Shown: positions 10,940 through 18,434 of the stretch, in pieces | Layout: each line of letters starts with the position of its first letter | Numbering within the stretch: the first letter of the stretch is position 1 | Assembly (NCBI GenBank): GCA_026990815.1 | Contig: JALXCS010000143.1 | Location: 1-21,120, forward strand | DNA from: Methylomonas sp. | Lineage (GTDB): Bacteria > Pseudomonadota > Gammaproteobacteria > Methylococcales > Methylomonadaceae | Reading direction: 5' to 3' | DNA length: 21,120 bases | Translations under genes and position numbers: made by a program | The notes under the pieces: model-generated | The model's input: only the letters and a program-made list of their open reading frames with translations | Database searches by the model: none | What the model was told of the DNA's origin: nothing

Positions 10940-11138
10940 TGAAAAATTCACAGACAAAGCGTGAACAAATCACCGACAATCAACAAATAAACAGGCACAC
11001 TAAGCCTAACCAATAACAAAAGACATTAAAAATTAGAATATTTACTCTCCGATGTGAGAGAAGATCATAAAAAACAGACAGATGATCGGGAAAAAACAAA
11101 AGCGAAACAAAGCTAACAAGAGACACGAGGTAAACAAC

Positions 11139-11711
11139 ATGAAGAAACTGACACAAACCCTATTCCAAAGCAGTTTAATCGCGCTTTGTCTGAATACATC
11201 CACCTTTGCCGGTGATGTCAAAATGTTTAATCAGCCGCCGAGTGCGGAAGAGTTAGGCAACATCCTGTTTTCAGGAAAGCAACGGGCGCCGATGATGAAA
11301 ACCCGCTCGATCAGTTTCAACAAGATAGAAACGGTGATGGACCAACCCTTACAAGAGCAAGTAGAAACAGCGGAAGCGGTTGGCATGCCGATCAAATTTG
11401 CCTACAACTCCGACAAAATTTTACCGGAATCCAGACCCTTTCTGGATCAGGTTGGGAAAATGCTGAGTTTACCGGAATATACCCAGGAAAAACTGGTCGT
11501 AGAAGGCCATACTGATGCCAGTGGCTCAGAACGCTATAACCAGTATTTATCCGAAAGACGGGCAGCAGCGGTGAAAAGATACCTGATGCAAAACTACCAG
11601 GTTTCGGATGCGAGGTTATTTGTCAATGGCAAGGGCGAAAGCAGTCCATTAGAAGGCACCAATCCGTTTGATGGCGCTAACCGTAGAGTGCAGTTCTATC
11701 GAGCGCCATAA
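11139..11711 (+). CDS. OmpA-family peptidoglycan-associated protein
   Basis: This 190-residue exported protein has a signal peptide ending near STFA, a linker of about 55 residues (with MMKTRSISF) and a C-terminal OmpA-like domain from about residue 80. The domain shows IKFAYNSDKILPESRPFLDQ, VEGHTDASGSERYNQYLSERRA and a final FDGANRRVQFYR, with the Asp and Arg positions that hold diaminopimelate in the cell wall. I chose the ATG at 11139, which has GAGG 8 bases upstream and starts the signal peptide; the frame is open back to 11082 but that extension is very basic and lacks a signal. With the two lipoproteins upstream it shares high GC. It probably links the outer-membrane machinery to peptidoglycan. 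Confidence 0.85.
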   Translation: MKKLTQTLFQSSLIALCLNTSTFAGDVKMFNQPPSAEELGNILFSGKQRAPMMKTRSISFNKIETVMDQPLQEQVETAEAVGMPIKFAYNSDKILPESRPFLDQVGKMLSLPEYTQEKLVVEGHTDASGSERYNQYLSERRAAAVKRYLMQNYQVSDARLFVNGKGESSPLEGTNPFDGANRRVQFYRAP

Positions 11712-11748
11712 TTGAGTGCTGGATTCGGCAATAATCAGGAGTAAGCAA

Positions 11749-12474
11749 ATGCGACAATTAACTTATAGTCTATTAATATTGGCAACAACGACAACGGTAT
11801 GTGCTGAATCCATTTTTAATTTTGGATCAAATAATACCGTTACTAGTGGCAAGATCATTATTAATGGTAAGGAAGTCGGATCTTCAGGAAATTACCTGAA
11901 AGGCTCAGGAAAAAAAGCTACGGTCAGTCGCAGAGTGAGTGATTTTCGCGGTATTAAAATCACGGGCACGCTTGATTTGGTTTATACACAAGGTCGTCAT
12001 TCTGTCAAGATAACGGGTGATGAAAATATCATCAATAATATCAGAACAGAAGTGAAAGGTGGTGTCTTGGAGATTTATTCTGACAAGCATTTTACTACTG
12101 ATATGCCCATAACAGTGACTGTGACTTCACCACGGCTCGATTCAATCATAATTGATGGATCAAGCGACGTTTCGTTGCGAAATATTAGTTCCGATAAGTT
12201 TTTAATTCAACTCAAAGGAACGGGAGACATTACTGCAGCTGGCAAGGTGAAGTCATTAACCGTTGATGTTTTTGGTTCTGGTGATGTCAATGCCAGAGAG
12301 TTGATGGCTGATCATGTTGAAGCCCAACTTAATGGTACAGGCGACTTATATGTAACAGCTTTACAATCTTTAAATGCAACTGTTTCTGGAGCAGGAGATA
12401 TTGTCTATTATGGTAACCCACCGGTTGTTAATAGCAATGCCTTTGGTGTTGGAGACATTTCCTCGGGTGATTAA
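11749..12474 (+). CDS. Secreted DUF2807 (head GIN domain) protein
   Basis: This 241-residue protein has a Sec signal peptide (ending near TVCAES) and a repetitive beta-rich body of the DUF2807 type, formerly called putative autotransporter adhesin, head GIN domain. Typical strings are FRGIKITGTLDLVYTQG, VKITGDENIINNI and repeated turns GTGDI, GSGDV, GTGDL and GAGDI, which suggest a right-handed beta-helix. Function of the family is not firmly known. I chose the ATG at 11749 because AGGAG sits 7 bases upstream and the signal peptide starts there. It follows the OmpA-family gene by 37 bases and its stop overlaps the next start by one base (TAATG). GC content falls sharply compared with the OmpA gene, so the two may have different histories. 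Confidence 0.82.
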   Translation: MRQLTYSLLILATTTTVCAESIFNFGSNNTVTSGKIIINGKEVGSSGNYLKGSGKKATVSRRVSDFRGIKITGTLDLVYTQGRHSVKITGDENIINNIRTEVKGGVLEIYSDKHFTTDMPITVTVTSPRLDSIIIDGSSDVSLRNISSDKFLIQLKGTGDITAAGKVKSLTVDVFGSGDVNARELMADHVEAQLNGTGDLYVTALQSLNATVSGAGDIVYYGNPPVVNSNAFGVGDISSGD

Positions 12475-12887
12475 TGAAAAATAAAAAAAAGATTTTGTCG
12501 GGTTTGGTTGGACTGATTGTTTCTATGTTTTGTAATGCCGAAAATAATCTTGCTACTCCAGTAAAATTTGCTGCAATAAATTTCTCTGAAGTAACAATAA
12601 CGGAACCAACTACTAAACCGAAGAAAAAACCCAAATCAAGATCAATCAAAAGGCAAATTGTAAGGCCTGAGCATAAACAATATGAAATCGAAGGCTATAT
12701 AAATAAAAATCAGGCTTATGTTCGTATGGTTCTGGAAATGGAAAATGATAAATATGTAGTGGGGAATATGTACGACAAGTCAGGGAGGGAGACTTATATC
12801 CATGGAGAATATGTTGATGGTGCATTACATGTTTATGACAAACAAGGGGTTCATTATACGATTGTTATAAATAACAAAAAACCATAA
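12474..12887 (+). CDS. Small exported protein of unknown function
   Basis: I do not recognise this 137-residue protein. It has a signal peptide ending near FCNAEN, a Thr/Lys/Pro-rich basic stretch (residues about 45-65, TKPKKKPKSRSIKR) and a C-terminal half that looks like an antiparallel beta-sheet: YEIEGYINKNQAYVRM, DKYVVGNMYDKSGRETYIHGEY and ALHVYDKQGVHYTIVI. The start codon shares one base with the stop of the DUF2807 gene, so the two are translationally coupled and may form a secreted pair. A strong palindromic terminator follows directly. Confidence 0.75.
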   Translation: MKNKKKILSGLVGLIVSMFCNAENNLATPVKFAAINFSEVTITEPTTKPKKKPKSRSIKRQIVRPEHKQYEIEGYINKNQAYVRMVLEMENDKYVVGNMYDKSGRETYIHGEYVDGALHVYDKQGVHYTIVINNKKP

Positions 12888-12891
12888 GGAA

Positions 12892-12921
12892 GAAATGGCC
12901 CCAATCGATTGGGGCCATTTC
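12892..12921 (+). terminator. Palindromic transcription terminator
   Basis: A perfect 30-base palindrome with arms GAAATGGCCCCAATC starts five bases after the last gene of the plus-strand cluster. The GC-rich stem fits an intrinsic terminator, but the tail (TGTTATTTC) is only moderately T-rich. A second, weaker plus-strand candidate follows at 12935-12970, where ACTTACC pairs with GGTGAGT and runs into six T. Confidence 0.7.
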
Positions 12922-13012
12922 TGTTATTTCAATCACTTACCTGTTTAGCGTCTGCGAAGGTGAGTTTTTTGTCGTATACAAAGAAAATAAGATAGTTGGG
13001 TTTTATTAAGCA

Positions 13013-13426
13013 TTAATGTTTGCCAGGTTCTAACTTTACCCCTCGTCTTTCGTAAGTGATGTAGGCTTGTATATCAATCATCCTTTGATCATCAGCTGCA
13101 AGTGGCTGACCTTCCGCTGGGTTTCTGATGCACCAGTTGATCATCTCCCAAAGTGGCACAACTTTACCAATCTGTTTCTGAAATTTCGGGTAAGTTTCTG
13201 GGTGAGTATTTGCTGCATTGGGATGGCATTGAGCACAAACTACTTTGTTGCTACCTAACGGTGTCGTCCATAACTTCCGGCCAGCTTTTACACTGTTCAT
13301 AAATTGTTGCTGCCAGCGTTCAAGATCTTTGTTGCTAAATTCATCTGAATGGACAGGCAGAATTGTTGATAATGCAAAAACAGTAATTAACAATACTGTT
13401 TTAGGAAACTGGATTCGATTGATCAC
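13013..13426 (-). CDS. Small periplasmic monoheme cytochrome c
   Basis: This 137-residue exported protein has a signal peptide (ending near LPVHS) and one heme c site, CAQCH at residues 64-68. The C-terminal part (VPLWEMINWCIRNPAEGQPLAADDQRMIDIQAYI) resembles the C-terminal heme region of SoxA and related diheme cytochromes, where MINWCI precedes the ligand region; M95 or C99 could be the distal ligand. The start is a GTG at 13426, preceded by AGGAG at 7 bases; a longer frame reaches into the metallophosphoesterase gene and is not real. It is the last gene of a three-gene operon, 28 bases after the metallophosphoesterase, and probably carries electrons to or from the diheme peroxidase-like protein. 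Confidence 0.85.
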   Translation of the reverse strand: MINRIQFPKTVLLITVFALSTILPVHSDEFSNKDLERWQQQFMNSVKAGRKLWTTPLGSNKVVCAQCHPNAANTHPETYPKFQKQIGKVVPLWEMINWCIRNPAEGQPLAADDQRMIDIQAYITYERRGVKLEPGKH

Positions 13427-13454
13427 GGTTTTTCTCCTGGAAAAATAATTATGA

Positions 13455-14531
13455 TTAGTAATGATTTTGTGAAGGGATATGAGCATCTTTATCTTGATAT
13501 AGAGTATCTTCCGGTCTTTTGTTTTTTTGGTTGAATCGTATACTACGGTCCTGATTATCATACAACGTGAAATTTATATCGACATTTCCATTACCCATGT
13601 TAATCAATTGCCAGCCAGTTGCATCCCGTTCAAAAAAAGGGTCTGCCCGATTCATTGGCACGGTTAATTTAGGCAAATATTGTTCCGCTTGAGCATAGGA
13701 TGATGGATAAGGCCAGGGCCAGGCTGTGGCCATCACGGAATGAAAACTGATATTGCCGATTTGATTGTATTGTATTTGATGAACATGGCCATAAATGACC
13801 GATACTTTATTAAAGGGTTTTAGCAAAGCCTGAATTTGTCCGGCATCTTCCGTCCAGAAATTCCAGCCTTTATAAATTTTCTGTAATGGCGAATGAGAAA
13901 AAACTACAATTGGTGTGGATTTAGCAATGTTTGATAGGTCATTTTTCAGCCAGTATCTTTGCTGTTCTCCAACCATGAATGGCGAACCATTAGGATTATC
14001 AAGACCAGCCATCTCAAGCATGCGCTGTTCGGCACTTGGCCAGCGATTATAAGTCCAGTCATCATAAGTACGGATACTGTTGAGGACAACGAAATGTACT
14101 CCTTTATGATCAAAGCTGTAAAATTGAGGACCAAATAGTTTTTCCCAATACGCGCCCAGGTCAAGGTAATAATCGTGTTCCCCCATGACATAGCGGACTT
14201 TATGATTAAGTGCGGACATAATTTCGGCACCGTGATCCAATTCCGGTTTGCTTCCTAGTTGCGCAAGATCACCACCGAACATGACAAAATCAGGTTTAGG
14301 GAATAGTAAATTAGTTTCAGCAACTGCACGAATTAGGCCTCTATCCCAATTTCTGACGAAACGAGAACCTTTAATATGCTGAATATGGGCATCAGATATG
14401 TAGGCGAAGCTAAAATTCTTGCTGGTTTCGGCAAAAGCTAATTCTACCAAGCATACAGGCAAGCTACTGGCTAATGCTAAACTCCCGGTATTTTTAATAA
14501 AATTTCGGCGATTAAGATTAGATTTTTTCAT
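13455..14531 (-). CDS. Tat-exported calcineurin-like metallophosphoesterase
   Basis: This 358-residue protein carries a twin-arginine signal (NRRNFIK at 7-13, then a hydrophobic stretch to AFAE), so it should fold in the cytoplasm with its metals and be exported. The metallophosphoesterase motifs are all present: D47-x-H49 in SDAHI, GGD ending at D88, GEHD at 117-120, SHSP around H213 and GHVH at 248-251. The third motif has Glu in place of the usual Asn of GNHD. The substrate is unknown. It sits 11 bases after the MauG-like gene and 28 before the cytochrome gene, with AGGAG six bases before the ATG. A phosphatase between two heme proteins suggests that all three act on one periplasmic process, but that process cannot be named from sequence. 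Confidence 0.88.
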   Translation of the reverse strand: MKKSNLNRRNFIKNTGSLALASSLPVCLVELAFAETSKNFSFAYISDAHIQHIKGSRFVRNWDRGLIRAVAETNLLFPKPDFVMFGGDLAQLGSKPELDHGAEIMSALNHKVRYVMGEHDYYLDLGAYWEKLFGPQFYSFDHKGVHFVVLNSIRTYDDWTYNRWPSAEQRMLEMAGLDNPNGSPFMVGEQQRYWLKNDLSNIAKSTPIVVFSHSPLQKIYKGWNFWTEDAGQIQALLKPFNKVSVIYGHVHQIQYNQIGNISFHSVMATAWPWPYPSSYAQAEQYLPKLTVPMNRADPFFERDATGWQLINMGNGNVDINFTLYDNQDRSIRFNQKNKRPEDTLYQDKDAHIPSQNHY

Positions 14532-14542
14532 AATTATCTCCT

Positions 14543-15733
14543 TTATTGGGTCATCGCATTAACAGTAGAGGTAGCATATTCTGGACTGGTAAGCGCTTTC
14601 ATAAAGGCAACCAGCTCATCAATTTGTGAATCTGTCAGATTTAATGGCCGGATACCTCCGCTAAGATATGGATTAACTTTGGTATGTACTGGGGTAACGC
14701 CTCCATTGTTGTAGTGAATAACGACGTCTTTAAGCGTCTTAAGGCTGCCGTCATGCATGTATGGAGCTGTCAATTCGACATTTCGTAATGTTGGTGTTTT
14801 AAAAGCGCCAATTTCATCAATATTCTTGGTGACAGCAAAGCGTCCCAATTCTGATGATTTTTTGTTGGTAAGTACCAATATGTCGACTTCATTGCCACTA
14901 AACTTTGATTGTAAAAAAGCCTTGGCTAATTCCGGAACGTCTTGCTGTATTTCATTAATACCAATTCCGATATTATGAAAGCGACTGTCGGTGAATAATG
15001 CATGATCTTGCTCAATGGTATGACAGGATACACAACGCCCTTGACCAATGAAAATCTGAAACCCTCTTTTTTGTTGTTCTGTTAACGCCTTATCATCACC
15101 GAAATAATACTGATCAAATGGAGAATTGCCAGAAATAATAGTGCGCTCAAAGCTGGCTATCGCTTTGGCAACATGGTCTATGTTTATTTGATTTTTGTTA
15201 ATTCCGAAAACAGTTGTAAACGCTGTAATGTATGTGGGATCATTTCTAACGATTGAAATAATGGGTTCATGATTTGCAAGGCCATGTTCAACCGGATTGA
15301 TAAATGGTTGCTTGGATTGTCCTTCAAGATCCGGTTCGCGGCCATCCCAAAATTGTGATTTGTAAAATGCCGCATTAATGACTGTTGGTGCATTTCTAGT
15401 CCCCATTAAATTATGATGGCCCAGTGAAAACTGCAAGCCATCAGTAAATGCTTTTTTTCTATCATGACAGTTAGCACAGCTTACCGTACCGTCGATAGAA
15501 AATCGCTTGTCATGGAATAGTTTATCTCCCAGGCTGATTTTTTCTGAAGTCTGGGGGTTATTTGACGGTACCGGAACGGTAGGCAGCCCTAATAAAGGAT
15601 TCTTGTTTTTCTGGCTGGATGCGGAATTTGAATGTGACTGCGGTTTTTCATTCAAATTTGGTTTGCTGTCAATTGATTGGGAGCATGCGATTAATATCGT
15701 CACACTCCATGTTATCAAGAATAAAGATCGCAT
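14543..15733 (-). CDS. Diheme cytochrome c peroxidase/MauG family lipoprotein
   Basis: This 396-residue protein belongs to the bacterial diheme cytochrome c peroxidase/MauG family. It has a lipobox LIAC (C17), a Ser/Asn/Lys-rich linker to about residue 60, and two heme c sites: CANCH at 86-90 and CVSCH at 234-238. Other family strings are GTRNAPTVINAAFY, FWDGREPDLEGQ, PFINPVEHG, FKTPTLRNVELTAPYMHDGSL and VVIHYNNGG. The family reduces hydrogen peroxide or uses it to oxidise a protein substrate; which applies here is not clear. It starts a minus-strand operon opposite oxyR, with AGGAGG five bases before the ATG. The 136-base gap to oxyR supports peroxide-responsive control. Confidence 0.92.
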   Translation of the reverse strand: MRSLFLITWSVTILIACSQSIDSKPNLNEKPQSHSNSASSQKNKNPLLGLPTVPVPSNNPQTSEKISLGDKLFHDKRFSIDGTVSCANCHDRKKAFTDGLQFSLGHHNLMGTRNAPTVINAAFYKSQFWDGREPDLEGQSKQPFINPVEHGLANHEPIISIVRNDPTYITAFTTVFGINKNQINIDHVAKAIASFERTIISGNSPFDQYYFGDDKALTEQQKRGFQIFIGQGRCVSCHTIEQDHALFTDSRFHNIGIGINEIQQDVPELAKAFLQSKFSGNEVDILVLTNKKSSELGRFAVTKNIDEIGAFKTPTLRNVELTAPYMHDGSLKTLKDVVIHYNNGGVTPVHTKVNPYLSGGIRPLNLTDSQIDELVAFMKALTSPEYATSTVNAMTQ

Positions 15734-15793
15734 AAATACCTCCTGGGTTATTTAGTTAGGAGCAAGAGCTAGGGTTCACTATAGGTATTCTTT

Positions 15794-15812
15794 ATCAATT
15801 AGTAAAATTGAT
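15794..15812. promoter_or_regulatory. Candidate LysR-type operator between oxyR and the MauG-like operon
   Basis: ATCAATT-agtaa-AATTGAT is a perfect interrupted dyad of 7-base arms that fits the T-N11-A rule for LysR-type regulators. It lies in the 136-base divergent gap. The full OxyR consensus (spaced ATAG/CTAT elements) is not obvious, so binding by OxyR is inference. Confidence 0.45.
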
Positions 15813-15869
15813 TGAATATATCGTATCGATTGTTTATTTTAATGACTGTTTCTTGATAAATTGATTGTT

Positions 15870-16787
15870 ATGAAATTACCCACAGTAAAGCAACTACTTT
15901 ATTTAATCGCCCTTGATGAATATCGGCATTTTGGCAAAGCTGCCAAATCCTGCTTTATTTCACAATCAGGCTTCAGTATAGCGATTAAAGATCTAGAGGA
16001 CTTATTGCAAGTACAATTAGTCGATCGAACCAATAAATCCGTAACGATTACAGCAATTGGAAAGCAGGTAGTTACCAGAGCGCGTTTGTGTTTGCATGAA
16101 CTGGAATTATTAACTGAAATCCCCATTGATTCACAATATCCATTATCAGGAAAGCTGGTCTTAGGCGTTATTCCTACCATTGCGCCGTTTTTGATGCCTT
16201 TATTGCTGGAGCCTGTTCGTGCCCAGTTTCCAGCTTTGAAATTGTTTTTAAAAGAACAAACGACACAATTGCTGTATGACGAATTGATGGCCGGTTATAT
16301 TGATTTAATGCTGGTCGCATTACCTTATGAGTTCAAACATGTCGATATCATGCCTTTGTTTAAGGATCGATTTATGTTTGCTTGCCATGTTCAGACGAAG
16401 TGGATTAATAAACAAAAAAAACTGGTTGATCAGTTACAGGAAGATAGTGTTTTGTTGCTTGAAGATGGTCATTGTTTACGTGAACATACTTTGCTAGCCT
16501 GCAAATTACTACATACAAACAAAGTGAATCAGTTTGCTGCGACCAGTATTCACACTTTATTGCAAATGGTCGAAATTGATTTGGGGGTAACTTTTATACC
16601 TGAAATGGCACAGAATTCGGCATTACTGGCCGGTTCGGGGATTGAGGTATATCCATTTGATGAACAAAGCTACCGTGAAATTGGTTTAGTATGGCGCAAA
16701 AACAGTAGCCATGATGAGGAATTTCGATCTTTTGGAGAATTTATACAAAGAACTTATTCTGCACTTAATCATAAAAGAACCAATTAA
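15870..16787 (+). CDS. oxyR: Hydrogen peroxide-sensing LysR-family regulator OxyR
   Basis: OxyR activates peroxide-defence genes when a disulfide forms between two cysteines. This 305-residue protein has the N-terminal winged helix (PTVKQLLYLIALDEYRHFGKAAKSCFISQS) and an effector domain with GHCLREHTLLAC, giving C202 and C211 with the same spacing of nine as the redox pair in E. coli OxyR (C199, C208). I chose the ATG at 15870 because family members begin two or three residues before the Pro-Thr; the TTG at 15861 is an alternative, and neither has a strong ribosome-binding site. It diverges from the MauG-like operon, which it may control. Its stop interleaves with that of the small convergent membrane-protein gene. 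Confidence 0.92.
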   Translation: MKLPTVKQLLYLIALDEYRHFGKAAKSCFISQSGFSIAIKDLEDLLQVQLVDRTNKSVTITAIGKQVVTRARLCLHELELLTEIPIDSQYPLSGKLVLGVIPTIAPFLMPLLLEPVRAQFPALKLFLKEQTTQLLYDELMAGYIDLMLVALPYEFKHVDIMPLFKDRFMFACHVQTKWINKQKKLVDQLQEDSVLLLEDGHCLREHTLLACKLLHTNKVNQFAATSIHTLLQMVEIDLGVTFIPEMAQNSALLAGSGIEVYPFDEQSYREIGLVWRKNSSHDEEFRSFGEFIQRTYSALNHKRTN

Positions 16788-16975
16788 TCTTCATAGATGG
16801 TATTCACCAAATCTTTGAACCAGCGTGGTCTGAAAATAACGGCATACAGACAAATTATGCTGGTGATTGGAAAAGGCCCCATGCCAATAACGATCATAAA
16901 AACTAGAAATAAAGCGGTGTAAATCCGAGCCTTCATTGTTTGAAAAATTTTTGGTTTGGTTCTAATTGCAGTCAT
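16784..16975 (-). CDS. Small predicted membrane protein
   Basis: This 63-residue protein is a basic N-terminus followed by two hydrophobic stretches, ARIYTALFLVFMIVIGMG and PITSIICLYAVIF, and a positively charged end, RPRWFKDLVNTIYED. The composition and charge pattern look like a real small inner-membrane protein, but I cannot assign a function. It converges on oxyR with a 4-base overlap: the two TAA stops share a TTAA. Starts at 16975 or 16936 (50 residues) are both possible; neither has a clear ribosome-binding site. With the longer start only 50 bases separate it from the NfeD gene. Confidence 0.6.
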   Translation of the reverse strand: MTAIRTKPKIFQTMKARIYTALFLVFMIVIGMGPFPITSIICLYAVIFRPRWFKDLVNTIYED

Positions 16976-17025
16976 TCGTCAGTAAGCGTACACTCAAATT
17001 AAGCTTACAACAACCGAGGAATGTA

Positions 17026-18429
17026 ATGCCATTAGTTGTTAAGTTAGATTTTATTAGGTTTTTGATTACAATTTTAACGATATGCGAGAGCGCATTGGTT
17101 TTTGGCCAAGCTCATTTGCAAAGAAACCATACTGATTTGATACCCAAGAAAATTATTCAGCTACAAATAGAGGGTCCAGTCGGGCCGGCAACTTCAGATT
17201 ATCTGGTTCGGAATCTGGATCATGCGGCGGAAAAAAATGTGCTATTTGTACTCATTCGCATTGACACCCCGGGGGGGCTTGATACTTCGATGCGCGAGAT
17301 AATCAAGAAAATTATTGCCTCACCTGTTCCTGTCGTCAGTTATGTTGCCCCGAGTGGTGCCAGAGCGGCAAGTGCAGGAACCTATATTTTGTATGCCAGC
17401 CATATTGCAGCCATGGCGCCGGCAACAAATCTGGGTGCGGCTACTCCTGTACAACTAATAAATCCAGGCCAATTTGGTAAAGACAAGCCTTCTAGAAACC
17501 AAGAAGACCAAAAACCGAATGTGGTTATCGATGATCCCATGGCGCATAAAGTTATTAATGATGCGGTCGCCTATATCCGAGGTTTGGCAAAAATGCGTGG
17601 TAGAAATGAACAATGGGCTGAACAAGCAGTGCGAGAGGCGGCTAGTATTCCTGCTGAAGAAGCATTACAGCATCACGTCATTGATTTGTTGGCTGTTGAT
17701 GAGGCTGATTTAATCAGACAATTAGATCAAAGAAAAGTGAACGTACTGGGACATGAGGAAGTTTTACTCACAAAAAATGTCATGATAGAAAAGATTGATC
17801 CAGATTGGCGGAGTGAGTTGCTGGCTATCATTACTAATCCGAATATTGCTTATATTCTGATGCTGGTAGGAATATACGGGTTAATTTTCGAGTTTACCAA
17901 TCCTGGAAGTGTGGGTCCGGGGACAGTTGGTGCAATATGTTTGTTGCTGGCATTATTTGCCTTTCAGGTATTACCCATTAATTATGCAGGAATGGCATTA
18001 ATCATTTTTGGAATTGCACTGATGATTGCTGAGGCATTTGTGCCCAACATTGGCATTCTTGATTTTGGTGGTGTTGCTTCATTTGTGCTCGGTTCAATTA
18101 TTTTGTTGGATACCGATGCTCCCGGTTTTGGTATTAATTTAGGGTTAGTAGCTGGAATTGCTTTAAGCAGCGCCTTGTTCTTTATATTGGCTTTAGGTTT
18201 GTTAGTGAAATCGAAGCGAGTACCGATTGTTTCTGGCCGGGAGGCACTAATGGGCGAATCAGGTGAAGTGCTAGAAAACTTTGATGAAATCGGTATGGTT
18301 CGAGTTCATGGTGAAAATTGGCGAGCCAGATCAGAAAGGCCGCTGGGTAAACATGAAAAAGTGATTATTTATGATATCGACGGTTTAATCTTGTTAGTGA
18401 AACCCTTTCAACAACAAAAACAGGAGTAA
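17026..18429 (+). CDS. Long-form NfeD membrane serine protease (ClpP-class)
   Basis: Long NfeD proteins are membrane-bound ClpP-like serine proteases that work with a partner stomatin/slipin and affect membrane quality. This protein has 467 residues: a signal or anchor at the N-terminus, a ClpP-class domain (about 43-250), four or so transmembrane helices (about 270-400) and a C-terminal OB-fold NfeD domain (GREALMGESGEVLENF, GMVRVHGENWRARS). The catalytic dyad known in archaeal homologues fits S117 in GARAASAGTY and K175 in DPMAHKVINDAVAYIRG. I start it at ATG 17026, six bases after GAGGA. A minimal ATG-TAA pair overlaps just before it. It ends with a TAATG overlapping the slipin frame. Confidence 0.92.
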   Translation: MPLVVKLDFIRFLITILTICESALVFGQAHLQRNHTDLIPKKIIQLQIEGPVGPATSDYLVRNLDHAAEKNVLFVLIRIDTPGGLDTSMREIIKKIIASPVPVVSYVAPSGARAASAGTYILYASHIAAMAPATNLGAATPVQLINPGQFGKDKPSRNQEDQKPNVVIDDPMAHKVINDAVAYIRGLAKMRGRNEQWAEQAVREAASIPAEEALQHHVIDLLAVDEADLIRQLDQRKVNVLGHEEVLLTKNVMIEKIDPDWRSELLAIITNPNIAYILMLVGIYGLIFEFTNPGSVGPGTVGAICLLLALFAFQVLPINYAGMALIIFGIALMIAEAFVPNIGILDFGGVASFVLGSIILLDTDAPGFGINLGLVAGIALSSALFFILALGLLVKSKRVPIVSGREALMGESGEVLENFDEIGMVRVHGENWRARSERPLGKHEKVIIYDIDGLILLVKPFQQQKQE

Positions 18430-18434
18430 TGATT

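Noticed and set aside
11082..11138. N-terminal extension of the OmpA-family frame
   Set aside because: The added 19 residues are very basic and block the signal peptide; the ATG at 11139 has GAGG at good spacing.
13427..13561. N-terminal extension of the cytochrome c frame to 13561
   Set aside because: It overlaps the end of the metallophosphoesterase gene; the GTG at 13426 has a strong AGGAG and starts a proper signal peptide.
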